Both the position numbers and the translations under genes were made by a program. Shown piece after piece: positions 26,253-35,193 of a stretch of 40,476 nt of DNA. Below the pieces are notes generated by a model. The model was not told the DNA's origin and did not search any database. It saw only the letters and a program-made list of their open reading frames with translations. The DNA comes from Acidimicrobiia bacterium (GTDB lineage: Bacteria > Actinomycetota > Acidimicrobiia > Acidimicrobiales > SZUA-35): positions 1 to 40,476 of the forward strand of contig QIKW01000034.1 of assembly GCA_003231975.1 (NCBI GenBank), given 5' to 3'. Each line of letters starts with the position of its first letter. The stretch's first letter is position 1.

Positions 26253-26606
26253 TTAGGTCTTCGGGTCTTCTGCCTCGACCGTGTCATCAATGGGGCCATC
26301 GGTGAGGCCATCAGGACTGGCTGACTTAGTGCCCTCATCGGCTTTAGCGTCCGTTCGGTCGGCAAGCTCTTCGTTGGCGTCGGCCAAGGCTTGTTTGGCA
26401 TCGATCTTGGCCTGGGCCTGGGCCATGAGGTCATCGCCCGGTGTTTCCTGCGCGATTGCGTCCATTCGCTCCTGGGGGGTTGCCGCCAGATCCCGTTCAC
26501 GTCGAGTCATGTCGGCGTCAAGCCGGTCCTCAACCTTGGCCACGCCTTCTTTCACCTCGGCGGCTTCTCGTTTGAACCAACGAGTCACAGTGTCAAAGAT
26601 TCCCAT
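26253..26606 (-). CDS. Small charged protein of unknown function
   Basis: 117 aa, cytoplasmic, no membrane segment. It starts MGIFDTVTRWFKREAAEV, an amphipathic helix, and goes on as a highly charged helical region rich in Ala, Glu, Asp and Lys, probably coiled coil, ending in an acidic tail. No family is recognised. It has AGGA 7 bases before the ATG, converges on ispG with one base between stops, and diverges from rimP; an actinobacterial -10-like TATCCT/AGGATA lies in the shared upstream region. Codon use resembles its neighbours. Confidence 0.65.
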   Translation of the reverse strand: MGIFDTVTRWFKREAAEVKEGVAKVEDRLDADMTRRERDLAATPQERMDAIAQETPGDDLMAQAQAKIDAKQALADANEELADRTDAKADEGTKSASPDGLTDGPIDDTVEAEDPKT

Positions 26607-26644
26607 CCCCAGATCCTAGGGCTATCCTCTGCGCACATGCCGAG

Positions 26645-26669
26645 AAGGCGTGGGCTCGGCCCACGCCTT
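26645..26669 (+). promoter_or_regulatory. 11-bp perfect hairpin upstream of rimP
   Basis: AAGGCGTGGGC and GCCCACGCCTT pair without mismatch around TCG, 43 bases before the rimP ATG. TATCCT (26623-26628) could be the -10, which would put the hairpin at the 5' end of the rimP-nusA-infB mRNA. The following TTTGTCATTTGTC is only moderately T-rich, so this is either an attenuator-like terminator or a stability hairpin. It lies outside both flanking genes. Confidence 0.55.
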
Positions 26670-26711
26670 TGTCATTTGTCCGACCATCAACACAGAACTG
26701 CCACCCGAACA

Positions 26712-27341
26712 ATGGGAATCCCAGAAGAGATCGCCGACCTCCTAGAACCGGTAATTGCCACGCTCGATGTTGAGCTGCTCGATGTCGAATGGACCGGCGC
26801 GTCTCTTCGGTTGGTGATCGATCGAGCCCCAGGCGGACCCGATACCGAGTCAGAACCCAGGGGAGTGTCAACCGGGCAGTTGGCGGCGGTGAACCGGCTC
26901 GTCTCACCAATCCTGGATCAGCACGACCCAATTCCCGGTCGCTACACCCTCGAAGTCAGCAGCCCCGGAGTTGAGCGAAAGCTCACTCGGGCCACCCACT
27001 TCGTTCGAGCCATAGGCGAGGAGGTGGTGGTGAAGCTCGTTCCCGCGGCTTCGCTTCGACGGGTAAAGGGCCCGCTCATGGCTTTTGACACCGATCGTGA
27101 GATACTCACCTTGCAAGCCAACGAGATCGACGGTGTAGATCAGGGCGAACCAGCCCAGGTTGAGATTAGCCTCGCAGACGTGCAGCGGGCTCGCACCAGT
27201 TTCAACTGGGGCCCTGGCCCCAAGCCGGGGAAAGGCTCAAAGCCGGGGAAAGGGACCAAGCGGTCCAAGAGCGAGAACCGGGGGCAATCCCCCCGCACAC
27301 AACAGAATCAAAAACTTAAAAGAGACAAGGAATCCCAATGA
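26712..27341 (+). CDS. rimP: Ribosome maturation factor RimP
   Basis: 30S assembly factor. 209 aa. N-terminal RimP domain (about 1-90): LEPVIATLDVELLDVEW, LRLVIDRAPG, RYTLEVSSPGVERKLTRATHF. The C-terminal Sm-like domain ends near 165. A basic tail of about 40 residues follows, with an 18-bp tandem repeat (AAGCCGGGGAAAGG at 27222 and 27240) giving PGKGSK/PGKGTK. First gene of the rimP-nusA-ylxR-infB-ylxP-rbfA-truB-ribF operon; its stop overlaps the nusA start (ATGA). Confidence 0.94.
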   Translation: MGIPEEIADLLEPVIATLDVELLDVEWTGASLRLVIDRAPGGPDTESEPRGVSTGQLAAVNRLVSPILDQHDPIPGRYTLEVSSPGVERKLTRATHFVRAIGEEVVVKLVPAASLRRVKGPLMAFDTDREILTLQANEIDGVDQGEPAQVEISLADVQRARTSFNWGPGPKPGKGSKPGKGTKRSKSENRGQSPRTQQNQKLKRDKESQ

Positions 27342-28717
27342 GCAACGAGATGACTTCGGCCCTAGCGGCCCTCGCCGAGGACAAGAACATCCCCATCGAC
27401 AAGCTCTATGGAATCCTGGCCAACGCTCTGGAATCTGCCTACAAGAGGATGCAGGGCTCCTATGAGTACGCGTGGGTAACCATTGATCCGTCAACGTTCG
27501 CCATCAGCGTCTATGCCCAAGATCTCGACGAAGACGGCGAGCCTTACGGCCCCGAGATGGATGTCACACCAGAGAACTTTGGCCGAATAGCGGCCCAGAC
27601 CACCAAACAGGTTCTGATGCAAGGCATTCGTGAAGAAGAACGCGAGATGAAGTACGAAGAGTACGCCGGGCGCGAGGGCGACATCGTTACCGGAATTGTT
27701 CAGCAGACCGACTCCAGATACACCTTGCTCGACCTCGGTCGAGTTGAGGCGCTGCTGCCTCAGGCCGAGCAGGTTTCGGTGGGGCCCAGGCCCGAAACCG
27801 GGGCTCGTCACAAGGCCTACATAGTTGAGGTCAGAAAGACGGTGAAGGGCCCCCAGATCGTTGTCAGTAGAACCCACCCGGGCCTGGTGAAGCGCCTCTT
27901 CGAGCTGGAAGTGCCCGAGATCGCCGACGGGATCGTCGAGATGAAAGCCTGCGCTAGAGAGCCCGGCCACCGCACCAAGATTGCAGTTTGGTCAAACGAT
28001 CAAAACGTAGACCCGGTTGGGGCCTGCGTCGGGGCCCGAGGCTCCCGGGTGCGCATGGTTGTGAATGAGCTGAACGGCGAGAAGGTCGACATCATCCCCT
28101 TCAGCGAGGATCCCTACGATTTTGTGGCCAAGGCTCTTTCGCCTGCCAAGGTGAAAGAGGTCAGAATCCACGAAGACACCGGCACTGCCGAAGTGATCGT
28201 TCCAGACTTTCAGCTCTCGCTTGCTATCGGCAAAGAGGGCCAGAACGCTCGCTTGGCCCACCGACTCACCGGCTGGCGAATAGACATCAAGAGCGAAACT
28301 CAGTTGGCAGAGGAAGCTCTTGGGCAGGATCAGTACGAAGGCGAAGAGTGGGCCGACGGAGAGTGGATCGTGGATAAAGAAACCGGCCAGCAACTGTGGC
28401 AGCCCGCCGACGGCAGCCCTGCCATGAGCGCCGAAGAATGGGCAGCCGCCAGCGAAGGCGACGAAGCCGACGACGATTCTGCTGATTCTGAGTCTGAGAG
28501 CGCGGCCGATGCTGAGACTGAGGCTGCCGATGATGATGCGGATACCGATGCAGGTTCTGAGGCTGGCGAGGCTGGGGCCGATGCTGAGACTGAGGCTGCC
28601 GATGATGATGCGGATACCGATGCAGGCGAGGCTGGGGCCGAGAGCGACGAGCCTGCAGCCGAGTCCGGAGACTCAGTAGATGACGGAGACTCAGTAGCTG
28701 ATGGAGAGCAAAGCTGA
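27338..28717 (+). CDS. nusA: Transcription termination/antitermination factor NusA
   Basis: RNA-polymerase-associated factor that modulates pausing, termination and antitermination. 459 aa. N-terminal RNAP-binding domain about 1-105; S1 domain about 110-175 (GREGDIVTGIVQQTDSRYTLLDLG); then two KH domains with VGARGSRVRMVVNELNGEKVDI and LAIGKEGQNARLAHRLTGWRIDI. The last 100 residues are extremely acidic, with a duplicated block (28504-28626). ATG with AAGGA 8 bases before and ATGA overlap with rimP. The order with ylxR and infB is universal. Confidence 0.96.
   Translation: MSNEMTSALAALAEDKNIPIDKLYGILANALESAYKRMQGSYEYAWVTIDPSTFAISVYAQDLDEDGEPYGPEMDVTPENFGRIAAQTTKQVLMQGIREEEREMKYEEYAGREGDIVTGIVQQTDSRYTLLDLGRVEALLPQAEQVSVGPRPETGARHKAYIVEVRKTVKGPQIVVSRTHPGLVKRLFELEVPEIADGIVEMKACAREPGHRTKIAVWSNDQNVDPVGACVGARGSRVRMVVNELNGEKVDIIPFSEDPYDFVAKALSPAKVKEVRIHEDTGTAEVIVPDFQLSLAIGKEGQNARLAHRLTGWRIDIKSETQLAEEALGQDQYEGEEWADGEWIVDKETGQQLWQPADGSPAMSAEEWAAASEGDEADDDSADSESESAADAETEAADDDADTDAGSEAGEAGADAETEAADDDADTDAGEAGAESDEPAAESGDSVDDGDSVADGEQS
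28504..28626 (+). repeat. Internal tandem duplication in the nusA tail
   Basis: A 51-bp block is identical at 28504-28554 and 28576-28626 (72 bp apart). It encodes the Asp/Glu/Ala-rich segment ADAETEAADDDADTDAG twice. The spacer after copy 1 carries 12 more bases than that after copy 2. Perfect identity, third positions included, indicates recent duplication. Confidence 0.9.
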
Positions 28718-29012
28718 GCCCATTCGCACGTGCGTTGGGTGCCGTCGCACAAACAGGCAGCGCAATCTGTTGCGGATCTACCACAACCCCAGTTCTGGTG
28801 AAGGCCAGCCCGGCGTTCTGAGCCTCGGCCGCGGCCCGGGACGAGGCGCTTGGTTGTGCTTGGACTCGCCGGGTGAGTGCCTGAAATCGGCTCTTCGGTC
28901 GCGAGGGCTTGACCGTGCTCTGCGAATCTCGCTTTCAGAACCAATGAGCGCCGAAATCAGTGCTGCTATTGCTCTGGTCGTTGCGCGTGGGGCGTCCGCG
29001 GGCACCAGGTAG
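28701..29012 (+). CDS. ylxR: YlxR (DUF448) nucleic-acid-binding protein
   Basis: 103 aa; small basic protein between nusA and infB, reported in other bacteria to bind RNA or RNase P or to act as a regulator. Family marks: RTCVGCRRTNRQRNLLRI and GRGPGRGAWLCL, plus the conserved Cys in the second half. It starts 17 bp inside the nusA end. TAGACT at its stop codon (29010-29015) could serve as a -10 box for infB, but no good -35 accompanies it. Confidence 0.92.
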   Translation: MESKAEPIRTCVGCRRTNRQRNLLRIYHNPSSGEGQPGVLSLGRGPGRGAWLCLDSPGECLKSALRSRGLDRALRISLSEPMSAEISAAIALVVARGASAGTR

Positions 29013-29100
29013 ACTAGCAGTTCGCCTGCGCCGGGTGAATCGTCTTTCGCGTCCGGGGCCAGGTCACCGTAATCCGCCAACACCGAGGGTGAAAAACTTC

Positions 29101-31929
29101 GTGCCATCAAAAGTCCGTGTTTATGAGTTAGCCAGGGAAATGGGGATGTCCAATCAGGAGATCCTCGATCTTTGTGACGCTCTTGGCATTGGTGTGAAGA
29201 GTCATTCATCCAGCGTCGTTGAGGCCCAGGCAGACCGGGTGCGGCGCAAGGCGAAACGTGAAGGCTTGATCAGAGAGCCCGAACCAGAACCCGAGCCAGA
29301 ACCAGTCGCCGAGGCCGAACCGCCGCCCGAACCCAAAAAGGCTCCGACGCCAGTCGAGAAGGCCGTTTCCACCAAGAAGCCGCCACCCAAAAAAGCGCCA
29401 GCCGCCGAACCAGACGAACCCCGCCAGGCGCCGCTGGTGGCTGCCGGAGCCGCTGTTGTCTCTTCTGGCGGGGCACGGCCTCAGGCGCCACCGCCACCGC
29501 CCTCCACCCCCCAGCCAGTGCAAGCTCCAGCACCGGCCGCTGCCCCAGCCGCTCGTGCGCCAGCTGCTCCTTCCGCTGGCGTTGCCGCTCCCGTGGCTCC
29601 AGCCCCAGTGGCTCCAGCCCCAGTAGCAGAAGCAGAAGCAGTAGCCCCCGCCGCGATTGCTCCTGCTCCCGCTGCTGTCGCCGCCCCAGCTCCGGTTGCA
29701 GCGCCGAGCCCCGCCCCGGCCGCCAAGGCGAAGCCTGGGGCCAAAATGGTGCCCCCTCCGCCTGGCCCGCCACGAGGTCGTGGTGGCAAGCCAATTCCCC
29801 CTCCTCCTGGTGGAGGTAAAGCCAGCCCCGCTCCCAGCAAGACTGGTGGTTACAGAAGTTCAGGCGGTGGCGGGCTTCGTCGCGGCGGCGCCCCCGGTGG
29901 CACCGCTGGCGGCGCAACCAGCCGTCCTGGTGGCGCATCCCCAGGCGCATCCCCAGGCGGCCCCCCTGGTCGCGGCGGCCCTCCCGGTCGTGGCGGCCCT
30001 CCCGGTCGTGGCGGCCCTCCCGGTCGTGGCGGCGGTCAGCGTCCTCGCCCGCGCCGCAAGTCTCGACGTCGTCGCAACGCCGAAGAGCTCACACCAATGT
30101 CGGTGCCCAGCTACACCTCAGACGACGCTCCGGTGCCCGCAGGCACCACCGTCATAGAGCGAGCTTCCAGCGCCCAAGACCTTGGCCCCAAGCTGAATCG
30201 AACTGCGGCCGATGTTGTCAGGTTCCTTCTCACCAACGGTGAGATGGTTACGGCCACGCAGTCTCTTGGCGACGAAATGATCGAAACGTTCGCCTCCGAT
30301 ATCGGGGCCGAAATTCGTCTGGTCAACCCGGGCGAAGAGCAAGAGGCCGAGCTTCGCAAAATCCTCGATGTCGACGCAGACGCCACAGACGATGAAATGG
30401 CCAACTGGCCCATACGCCCGCCGGTAATCACCGTGATGGGCCACGTCGATCACGGCAAGACGCTGCTTCTCGACCGAATCCGGTCGGCCAATGTCGTCGA
30501 CAGCGAAGCAGGTGGCATCACCCAACACATCGGCGCCTATCAGATCACCAAAGACGACAAGGTGCTCACTTTCATCGACACCCCGGGCCATGAGGCGTTC
30601 ACCGCCATGCGAGCCAGAGGCGCCGAAGCCACCGACATCGTCGTTCTTGTGGTTGCCGCCGACGATGGGGTGATGCCCCAAACTTTGGAAGCCCTTGATC
30701 ACGCCAAGGCCGCCGAGGTTCCAATAATTGTTGCTGTCAACAAGATGGACCGCGAGGGTGCCGATCCAGACCGGGTTAAAACCCAGCTGGCCGAACGCAA
30801 CCTTGTTCCAGAAGAGTGGGGCGGAGACACCATGGTGATTCCGCTGTCGGCCATGACCGGCGACGGAATTCCAGACCTTATTGACAGCCTGAACCTTGTG
30901 GCCGAAGTTGAAGACTTGCGGGCCTCCGATGTAGGTCGCGCCGGCGGAGTCGTTCTTGAATCCCACCTCGACGTTGGTCGGGGCCCCGTCGCCACCATTC
31001 TTGTCGAACGCGGCGTACTCAGAGTTGGCGACCCGTTGGTCAGTGGAGCGGCCTGGGGTCGGGTCAGAGCGCTGCTGAACGACCAGGGCGAAAGCATCGA
31101 AGAAGCCGGCCCCTCAACCCCGGTTCAGGTCTTGGGCCTGAACGACGTTGCCGAAGCGGGCAACACGTTTGTGATAGCTCCTTCTGAGAAGCTTGCCAAC
31201 AAGGTTGCAGATACCAGAGAGCACTGGCTGCGCCTGGCCAGCCTTGGTCGAGACGCCTCGGCCACCAGCGGCGGCGCCAAGCTGGAAGACATCTTCGAGC
31301 AAATCCAGGCAGGCGAAACCGCCATGCTGAACCTCATCGTGAAAGCCGACATGAACGGGTCTTTGGAAGCTGTAACCGACTCTCTTCGAAAGCTCGAACG
31401 CGACGACGTGAAACTCTCTTTCGTTTCGCGCGGTGTTGGCGGCATCACCGAAAACGACGTGCTGCTTGCCGCCACGTCGAATGCAACGATTCTGGGTTTC
31501 AACGTGCGGCCAGACCGCAAGGCCAGAGAACTGGCCGAGCAGGAAGTGGTCGAAATACGCAACTACGAAATCATCTACAAGCTGCTGGAAGACATCGAGA
31601 ACGCCATGTTGGGCCTCCTCGCTCCAGAGTTTGAAGAGGTGGTTACCGGCGAAGCGGAAGTGCGCGAGATCTTCAGGATTCCTCGAGTTGGGGCCATCGC
31701 AGGCTGCATGGTGCTAAGTGGCACCATCACCCGCGGTTCCAAGGTTCGTTTCCTAAGAGAGGGAACAATCATTTGGAATGGAGCCGTGCAGTCTCTGCGT
31801 CGATTCAAAGAGGATGCCCGCGAAGTGCAGGCAGGCTTTGAGTGCGGCGTTGGCCTCACCGATTTCCAGGATCTCAAAGCCGGAGACATGATTGAGACCT
31901 ACGAAGAACGCGAGATCCCCCGCACCTAG
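29101..31929 (+). CDS. infB: Translation initiation factor IF-2
   Basis: GTPase that brings fMet-tRNA to the 30S subunit. About 942 aa. N-terminal domain [26 protein letters not shown], then about 270 residues of low-complexity Pro/Ala and Gly/Arg (including repeats at 29932-30027). A second IF2-N domain precedes the G domain: G1 GHVDHGKT, G2 [13 protein letters not shown]3 DTPGHEAF, G4 NKMD. Domains II-IV follow to [13 protein letters not shown] chose GTG 29101 ([10 protein letters not shown]) because GAGG lies about 12 bases upstream and the family begins here; GTG 29089 in frame is an alternative. Essential gene at the usual place after ylxR. Confidence 0.95.
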   Translation: MPSKVRVYELAREMGMSNQEILDLCDALGIGVKSHSSSVVEAQADRVRRKAKREGLIREPEPEPEPEPVAEAEPPPEPKKAPTPVEKAVSTKKPPPKKAPAAEPDEPRQAPLVAAGAAVVSSGGARPQAPPPPPSTPQPVQAPAPAAAPAARAPAAPSAGVAAPVAPAPVAPAPVAEAEAVAPAAIAPAPAAVAAPAPVAAPSPAPAAKAKPGAKMVPPPPGPPRGRGGKPIPPPPGGGKASPAPSKTGGYRSSGGGGLRRGGAPGGTAGGATSRPGGASPGASPGGPPGRGGPPGRGGPPGRGGPPGRGGGQRPRPRRKSRRRRNAEELTPMSVPSYTSDDAPVPAGTTVIERASSAQDLGPKLNRTAADVVRFLLTNGEMVTATQSLGDEMIETFASDIGAEIRLVNPGEEQEAELRKILDVDADATDDEMANWPIRPPVITVMGHVDHGKTLLLDRIRSANVVDSEAGGITQHIGAYQITKDDKVLTFIDTPGHEAFTAMRARGAEATDIVVLVVAADDGVMPQTLEALDHAKAAEVPIIVAVNKMDREGADPDRVKTQLAERNLVPEEWGGDTMVIPLSAMTGDGIPDLIDSLNLVAEVEDLRASDVGRAGGVVLESHLDVGRGPVATILVERGVLRVGDPLVSGAAWGRVRALLNDQGESIEEAGPSTPVQVLGLNDVAEAGNTFVIAPSEKLANKVADTREHWLRLASLGRDASATSGGAKLEDIFEQIQAGETAMLNLIVKADMNGSLEAVTDSLRKLERDDVKLSFVSRGVGGITENDVLLAATSNATILGFNVRPDRKARELAEQEVVEIRNYEIIYKLLEDIENAMLGLLAPEFEEVVTGEAEVREIFRIPRVGAIAGCMVLSGTITRGSKVRFLREGTIIWNGAVQSLRRFKEDAREVQAGFECGVGLTDFQDLKAGDMIETYEEREIPRT
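29932..30027 (+). repeat. Tandem repeats in the infB low-complexity region
   Basis: Two 12-bp units (GGCGCATCCCCA, 29932-29955) are followed by four 18-bp units (29956-30027); the last three are identical (GGCGGCCCTCCCGGTCGT) and encode GGPPGR each. They form the Arg/Gly-rich linker of IF-2. Probably prone to slippage. Confidence 0.9.
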
Positions 31930-31947
31930 TCCACGCTTTTCTGTGTG

Positions 31948-32241
31948 ATGCACGTAGTGGTTGTCGATGCTGAACTTCATCTGCCAGTGGCCCGGTCGCT
32001 AAAGGCAAAGCGTTCCATCGTTCAGTCGGTGGTACGGACGCTAGATCAGTGGCACAGCGTTGCTGCTGCCGAAACTGGTCATCTTGAACTGTGGCAGCGC
32101 ACCCGCATCGGCGTTGTGATCGTTGGCGGTAGCGTGTCTCGACTTGGCGAAGTAGCCGACTCTGTTGAGCGCTATCTTTGGGCCGTTCCCGACACCGAAG
32201 TGATCTCAATCCAGCGCGAATGGCCCGCGTTGGAATCCTGA
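31948..32241 (+). CDS. ylxP: DUF503 family protein YlxP
   Basis: About 98 aa, the small DUF503 protein commonly found between infB and rbfA; function unknown, possibly linked to ribosome biogenesis. Family start HVVVVDAELHLPVARSLKAKRSIVQSVV, and the later VVIVGGSVSRLGEVADSVERYL. ATG 31948 or GTG 31945 (adjacent, same frame) could be the start. It is 15 bases before rbfA. Confidence 0.88.
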   Translation: MHVVVVDAELHLPVARSLKAKRSIVQSVVRTLDQWHSVAAAETGHLELWQRTRIGVVIVGGSVSRLGEVADSVERYLWAVPDTEVISIQREWPALES

Positions 32242-32256
32242 CCCGAAAGTACCTAG

Positions 32257-32667
32257 ATGGCGAAGCGACAGGGTGGGGGCAAACGACCCCGCCGAACAAC
32301 CAATCGTCACTACCCTCGAACGGCGAGGCTCAACGCTCTCCTCACCGAAATCGTGGCCGACCACTTCGAACGAGTCGACGACGACCGCCTTGGGTTTCTC
32401 ACCATCACCGGTGCCGAGGTCGACAACGACTTGAACATCTGCCAGGTCTTCGTATCGAACCTGGCCGACCCCGACCCAGAGCAAGACCGCCTTGTGCTGG
32501 AGGCTCTCGGTGATCAGCGCAAAGCGGTGAAGCGCGCCATTGCAAACGAGGCGAAGTTGCGAAAGACCCCCGACGTGGTGTTCGCCTTCGACCCGGCGGT
32601 AAGGCAGGGAGCCCGCATCGACGAGATCTTGGCCTCACTTGATCCTCCCACCGGAGACGAGGGCTGA
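32257..32667 (+). CDS. rbfA: Ribosome-binding factor A
   Basis: KH-fold factor for 30S maturation and cold adaptation. 136 aa. Motifs: TARLNALLTEIVADHFERV near the start, DNDLNICQVFVSNL, and KTPDVVFAFDPAVRQGARIDEIL. The sequence VDDDRLGFLTITGAEV matches the family beta strand. Its stop shares an A with the truB start (TGATG), so the two are coupled. Confidence 0.94.
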   Translation: MAKRQGGGKRPRRTTNRHYPRTARLNALLTEIVADHFERVDDDRLGFLTITGAEVDNDLNICQVFVSNLADPDPEQDRLVLEALGDQRKAVKRAIANEAKLRKTPDVVFAFDPAVRQGARIDEILASLDPPTGDEG

Positions 32668-33548
32668 TGGGGCGTCGCCGGAAAGGCGCCCCCGACAGCG
32701 GCGTGTCTGGTTCTGTGATTGTCGACAAACCGGCGGGGATGACCAGCCACGACGTAGTAGACCGGGTTCGCCGTGAGCTGGGCACCCGTAAGGTTGGGCA
32801 CGCGGGCACGCTCGATCCTGACGCCACCGGTGTGCTTGTAATGGGCGTTGGCAAGGGCACCAAGCTGCTCCAGTTTGTAACCGGTGTCGACAAGCAATAC
32901 GAGGGAGAGATGGTCCTAGGAGTGGCAACCAGCACGCTGGATGCTGCCGGTGAAACTACGGGCACCTGGACCATGGCCGTCACCCCCGAGTTGGTGCAGG
33001 CCGCGGCCAACCGCTTTTTGGGAGACATCAACCAGATCCCGCCAATGGTGTCTGCGGTCAAGATCGATGGTAGGCGGCTTCATGAGTTGGCCCGCGAGGG
33101 CAAAGAAGTCGAACGAAAGCCCAGGCCCGTCACGGTGCACGGTTATCAAACCGAACCAACAGCCGACCCACTGGTATACAAGATGTCTGTTCACTGCTCG
33201 GCAGGCACCTACGTCCGTTCGTTGGCCGCCGACGTTGGGACCGAGCTTGGGGGAGGCGCTCATCTGCGCCGTCTCCGTCGCACCTCAGTTGGCCCTTTCA
33301 CCCTTGATGAGGCATGCAAGCTTGGCGCTGTCGAACTGGCACCTGAAAGTGTGCTGCTGCGTGGGATGCCTCGGCTTGAGGTGGACGACACGTTGGCCGC
33401 TCAGGTTCGTGTTGGCCGCTCTCTCGGCCCTGCAGGCGGCAGCGGCCGATTTGCCATTGCCGATGGAAGTGGCGATCTGCTGGCGGTGTATGAGGCCCGA
33501 GACGGCGAGATGCAGCCGGTAAAGGTGCTTGCTTCGTCAAACCAGTGA
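32667..33548 (+). CDS. truB: tRNA pseudouridine(55) synthase TruB
   Basis: Makes pseudouridine 55 in the T loop of tRNAs. 293 aa. Catalytic motif VGHAGTLDPDATGVLVMGVG with the nucleophilic Asp in LDPDA. Also VDKPAGMTSHDVVDRVR at the start, QIPPMVSAVKIDGRRLHELAR, and YVRSLAADVG. A C-terminal PUA-like region of about 60 residues ends the protein. Coupled to rbfA by TGATG; followed by ribF 57 bases on. Confidence 0.95.
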   Translation: MGRRRKGAPDSGVSGSVIVDKPAGMTSHDVVDRVRRELGTRKVGHAGTLDPDATGVLVMGVGKGTKLLQFVTGVDKQYEGEMVLGVATSTLDAAGETTGTWTMAVTPELVQAAANRFLGDINQIPPMVSAVKIDGRRLHELAREGKEVERKPRPVTVHGYQTEPTADPLVYKMSVHCSAGTYVRSLAADVGTELGGGAHLRRLRRTSVGPFTLDEACKLGAVELAPESVLLRGMPRLEVDDTLAAQVRVGRSLGPAGGSGRFAIADGSGDLLAVYEARDGEMQPVKVLASSNQ

Positions 33549-33605
33549 TCGCCAACCGGTTCTGGCTGTGTCCTCCATCGGTGGGGGCGCTAGCGTGCGG
33601 CATCT

Positions 33606-34556
33606 GTGGAGGTAATTCGCGAGCTTGACGCCTGCCCCAAGACCAGCCAAGGTCACGCCCTCACCATTGGGGTGTACGACGGGCTTCATCACGGCCACCG
33701 TGCCGTGATCCGAGCCACCAGACAAGCAGCAGACATGCTCGGCGCCAAGCTGGCCGTAGTCACATTCGACCCGCACCCGGCCTACGTCCTTCGGCCCGAA
33801 AACGCACCGTTGCTTTTGAACAGTCTCGAGCAAAAGCTCGAACTGATGGAAGCCGAAGGGGTCGAGACTGTCGTTGTTGTGCCGTTCAACGCTCAGCGGG
33901 CAACCGAAACTCCCGAGGAATTCGTAAAGGCGGTGATGGTTGATTGCCTCAACGCCCAGGCCGTGGTGGTTGGTCACGACTTCCACTTTGGTCAAGACCG
34001 GGCGGGCAACGTTGAAGTCTTAACCGAACTTGGCAGGCAATACGGATTTGAGGTGGAGGGGCTCCAGCTCCTTGCCCGGCCTGACGGCAAAGTTGAGTCG
34101 ATCAGTTCAACCGCAATTCGCCGGGCGCTGGCCGGAGGCGAGATCAGAACCGCAAACCGTCTGCTTGGCCACTGTCACGAGCTTCGTGGTGTGGTGGTTG
34201 ACGGAGACAAACGGGGTCGGACAATCGGGTTTCCAACTGCGAACGTGGCCGTCTCGCCTCAGCTGGCTATCCCGGCGGATGCCGTTTACGCCGCCTGGTA
34301 CGTTGACCCCGCAGGCGTTCGCCATCCCGCCGCGGTGAACGTCGGGAAGCGGCCAACATTTTATCAAGATGCCGAGCATTCGCTGGTTGAGGCCCACTTG
34401 ATTGGATTCGACGGAGACCTCTACGGCCAGGAAGCGAAGGTTCAGTTCGTCGAGTTGATCCGTTCTGAACAACGTTTTGACGGCATCGATGCGTTGAAAG
34501 AACAGTTGCAGAAAGACGTGGCCAGGGCAACCGAGATTCTCAGCCTCGAACCCTGA
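33606..34556 (+). CDS. ribF: Bifunctional riboflavin kinase / FAD synthetase
   Basis: Converts riboflavin to FMN and FMN to FAD. 316 aa. The N-terminal adenylyltransferase carries TIGVYDGLHHGHRAVI (usual GxFDGxHxGH with Tyr for Phe), VVTFDPHP and the SSTAIRRAL motif. The C-terminal kinase carries RGRTIGFPTANVAVS and AVNVGKRPTF. GTG at 33606 with the family-like start MEVIRELD. End of the rimP operon; rpsO and pnp, which often follow, are not here. FAD from this enzyme would serve the flavoproteins at 5622 and 36692 (inference). Confidence 0.95.
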   Translation: MEVIRELDACPKTSQGHALTIGVYDGLHHGHRAVIRATRQAADMLGAKLAVVTFDPHPAYVLRPENAPLLLNSLEQKLELMEAEGVETVVVVPFNAQRATETPEEFVKAVMVDCLNAQAVVVGHDFHFGQDRAGNVEVLTELGRQYGFEVEGLQLLARPDGKVESISSTAIRRALAGGEIRTANRLLGHCHELRGVVVDGDKRGRTIGFPTANVAVSPQLAIPADAVYAAWYVDPAGVRHPAAVNVGKRPTFYQDAEHSLVEAHLIGFDGDLYGQEAKVQFVELIRSEQRFDGIDALKEQLQKDVARATEILSLEP

Positions 34557-34566
34557 AGCCAGGTGC

Positions 34567-35043
34567 TTAGGCGGCGCTGGTTTCGTCGGCGTCGGAGGCA
34601 CCAGGACCTGAGCGGATGGCCCAGCCGTAGAGCATGCGAAGAACCTCGAAGCCTACGTCAATGTTGTGCGAGCCCCGGCGAAGCTCAAAGCTGGAAAATG
34701 AGCAACGCTCGCCCGGCAACCCGGCCACCACAATTGAGATGGTGCCGCCGTCGTCGGTTTGGGAAACCGCAACAACTGCCGCGCCCGGGTCAACCTCGTT
34801 CAGCGCCGCCTCGGCGATGCGGATGGCCTGAGCCACAGATTCGCGCTGGGTAGGCTGGCCGCCAACAAACGGAAGCGTAACCACATTCCTAAATTCTGTT
34901 CCGCTGGCCTCTATAGCGGCACGGAATGGCGGCACGGCCAAAGCCTCAATCAGGTAGCTGCCATATGGCAGGGCGCGCATCGATGCGTTCAGCTCCAGTG
35001 ACAACTCGAACCACTCGTCGTCATCGATGACGTTGAAAACCAC
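34567..35043 (-). CDS. Hypothetical protein, 158 aa
   Basis: I do not recognise a family. The product is soluble, without signal peptide or helices spanning a membrane, and has mixed alpha/beta character: FNVIDDDEWFELSLELNASMRAL at the start, an acidic middle, and GSHNIDVGFEVLRMLYGWAIRSG near the end. GTG at 35043 is preceded by GGAGG at a 5-base distance, a strong signal that supports a real gene. It converges on ribF (10-base gap) and diverges from the amidase over 150 bases that hold no clear promoter; a GATCTA-like box lies near 35180. Confidence 0.65.
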   Translation of the reverse strand: MVFNVIDDDEWFELSLELNASMRALPYGSYLIEALAVPPFRAAIEASGTEFRNVVTLPFVGGQPTQRESVAQAIRIAEAALNEVDPGAAVVAVSQTDDGGTISIVVAGLPGERCSFSSFELRRGSHNIDVGFEVLRMLYGWAIRSGPGASDADETSAA

Positions 35044-35193
35044 TTCGACCTCCGCCCCACTGGCGTCTCAATAGCCTGGTCGACCCGGCCTGTTGAGTGG
35101 TGGATGATGGCACAGTTCTGGCGGTTCTAGCGTCAGCAAGCGCAGCCTCAGACGCTTTGTGTCCTACAGCCGGGCATGATCTAGTTTTCCGGT

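Noticed and set aside
28441-28717. Possible frameshift or misassembly in the repetitive nusA tail
   Set aside because: The frame stays open and in phase to a stop that overlaps ylxR in the normal way; both repeat copies keep codon phase.
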